From Streptomyces durmitorensis (lineage in GTDB: Bacteria > Actinomycetota > Actinomycetes > Streptomycetales > Streptomycetaceae), in NCBI RefSeq assembly GCF_023498005.1, contig NZ_CP097289.1, positions 8,494,001-8,558,000 on the forward strand: a stretch of DNA of 64,000 bases, given 5' to 3'. The notes under the pieces were generated by a model, which was given only the letters and a program-made list of their open reading frames with translations, was not told the DNA's origin and made no database searches. Shown here piece by piece: positions 62,918 to 64,000 of this stretch. The stretch's first letter is position 1, and every line of letters begins with the position of its first letter. The translations under genes and the position numbers were made by a program.

Positions 62918-64000
62918 TCAGTCGCCCAGGAGCCGGCGCAGGGAGGGCTGGAGCCGGTCCCCGTGGGCGCGGACCATGGCGTCGCACAGCCGCCAGATCT
63001 GTTCCACGGGAAGGGCCGCGGCGGTGGCCGGGTCGGTCATCGCCGCGTGCCGGATGTGGCGTGGCTCGTCGTCGACGGCGGCCCGGACGACCAGGTCGTT
63101 CATGCTGAGGTAGGTGCGGTTGAGCGCGGCCAGCTGCGGGGGCAGTGATCCCGCGCGGGTGGGCTGGATGCCGGAGGCGTCGACGAGGCAGGGGACTTCG
63201 ACCACCCCGTGGCCCGGGAGGTTGTCGATCAGACCGTGGTTGGGGACGTTGCCGTAGACGGTGCGCGGGGTGCCGGTCACGATGCTGTGGATGATCTGAG
63301 GGGCGTACTCCATGGTGCCCTCGACGGTGAGAGGTTCACCGGCGGCCAGGGCGTCGCGCGTGTGGTGGTAGGCCGCGACGTTCTCGTCGACGATGCCGAG
63401 GTAGGCGCCGATCGGCAGGCGCAGGCGCTCGACCTCGCTGTCGTGGTGCAGGTACCAAGGGACGTACTCGGAGGAGTGCTCGCTGGTCTCGGTGGGGTAG
63501 TGGCCGAGCCGCCGGTACATGTCGACGCGCACCCGGCGCCGCAACTGCGCGTCCTGGGCGATCAGTTCGTCGAGCCGGGGGTAGAGGTCGCTGCCCTGGT
63601 GCTCGAACCTCAGCACCCACGCCTGGTGGTTGACGCCCGCCGCCAGGTAGGTGATCTCCTCGTACGGGACGTCCACCAGCTCGGCCAGGTCCCGCATGGT
63701 CCAGTACACGGAGTGGCACAGGCCCACCACCCGGGTCAGCCCTGTGGCCTGCGTGAGGTACTGGACGTTCATGGCCATGGGGTTGGTGTAGTTCAGGAGC
63801 CAGGCGTCGGGGCACAGTTCGGCGATGTCCTCGCCGAGTGCCTTCAGGAGTGGGAAGGTGCGCAGCGCACGGAAGATGCCGCCGATGCCGAGGGTGTCGC
63901 CGATGGTCTGGCGCACCCCGTGGCGGGCGGGCACCTCGAAGTCCGTGCGGGTGGCCTCGCCCATGCCGACCTGCACGATGTTGATGACGAAGTCCGCGCC
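62918..64000 (-). CDS. GH4-family glycosidase (alpha-galactosidase/6-phospho-glycosidase), N terminus outside window
   Basis: The visible 361 codons are the C-terminal part of a GH4 NAD- and Mn-dependent glycosidase. GADFVINIVQVGMGE begins the visible part, followed by RQTIGDTLGIGGIFRALRTF, LLNYTNPMAMN, GLCHSVYWTM (metal Cys/His) and AAGVNHQAWVLRFEH (metal His). The NAD-binding N terminus lies beyond base 64000. It is closer to the MelA (alpha-galactosidase/alpha-glucuronidase) branch than to 6-phospho-beta-glucosidases, but the specificity is not certain. The SIS gene follows it. Confidence 0.88.
   Translation of the reverse strand, partial: GADFVINIVQVGMGEATRTDFEVPARHGVRQTIGDTLGIGGIFRALRTFPLLKALGEDIAELCPDAWLLNYTNPMAMNVQYLTQATGLTRVVGLCHSVYWTMRDLAELVDVPYEEITYLAAGVNHQAWVLRFEHQGSDLYPRLDELIAQDAQLRRRVRVDMYRRLGHYPTETSEHSSEYVPWYLHHDSEVERLRLPIGAYLGIVDENVAAYHHTRDALAAGEPLTVEGTMEYAPQIIHSIVTGTPRTVYGNVPNHGLIDNLPGHGVVEVPCLVDASGIQPTRAGSLPPQLAALNRTYLSMNDLVVRAAVDDEPRHIRHAAMTDPATAAALPVEQIWRLCDAMVRAHGDRLQPSLRRLLGD

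Overview
The window is high-GC actinobacterial DNA and is almost certainly from a Streptomyces chromosome. The protein at 42605-43546 reads as endo-beta-N-acetylglucosaminidase H of the S. plicatus type. Many starts are GTG, gene families typical of Streptomyces are present (an NsdA-like regulator, DUF397, a fused SecDF, twin-arginine and lipoprotein exports), and the intergenic spacers carry short GC-rich hairpin repeats. No rRNA, tRNA, CRISPR array, transposase or phage gene was seen. The region looks like ordinary metabolic and regulatory arm content, with several small decayed genes.

Layout. (1) 1-8.5 kb: the end of a phenylacetate-CoA ligase gene, a hydrolase, a secreted chorismate mutase, then a module of acyl-CoA ligase, enoyl-CoA hydratase, a double OB-fold protein and two lipid-transfer-type thiolases that resembles the mycobacterial fadD19/echA19/ltp sterol side-chain genes. 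(2) 8.5-14.4 kb: DUF397, a tandem universal stress protein, a leucine-rich-repeat protein divergent from a 967-residue ATP-binding regulator, and a hypothetical. (3) 14.4-21 kb: a GH95 fucosidase, a secreted peptidoglycan amidase, a frameshifted gene and a hydrolase. (4) 21-31.4 kb: a ROK regulator facing an operon of sugar ABC transporter (ATPase, two permeases, binding lipoprotein), a ketose epimerase-like enzyme and a large secreted ThuA/beta-propeller/PKD/CBM6 protein.

(5) 31.4-38.9 kb: a phosphotransferase-fold protein divergent from the NsdA-like regulator, a PAS-SpoIIE phosphatase, a NarL-type two-component pair with the remnant of an ABC permease just upstream, and a TetR gene. (6) 38.9-49.1 kb: two small membrane proteins under that TetR, a methyltransferase, a DeoR regulator, a truncated gene next to a NudK-like Nudix hydrolase, Endo H, a PIG-L deacetylase, a beta-propeller protein, RidA with a divergent WYL regulator, DUF1062 and a second methyltransferase. 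(7) 49.3-57.2 kb: a membrane protein, then a GntR repressor facing the glyA-soxBDAG operon, which turns sarcosine into glycine plus a folate-bound one-carbon unit and interconverts glycine and serine. (8) 57.2-64 kb: a SecDF paralogue with a small membrane protein upstream, a TmrB-like NTP-binding protein, and a minus-strand group of GH114-like lipoprotein, SIS isomerase and GH4 glycosidase (cut by the window end).

Common themes are uptake and breakdown of sugars and glycans (GH95, Endo H, GH114-like, GH4, the ABC/epimerase operon), C1/amine catabolism, and transcription regulators divergent from their likely targets with visible palindromes between them. All functions are inferred by reading the sequence; no database search was run.
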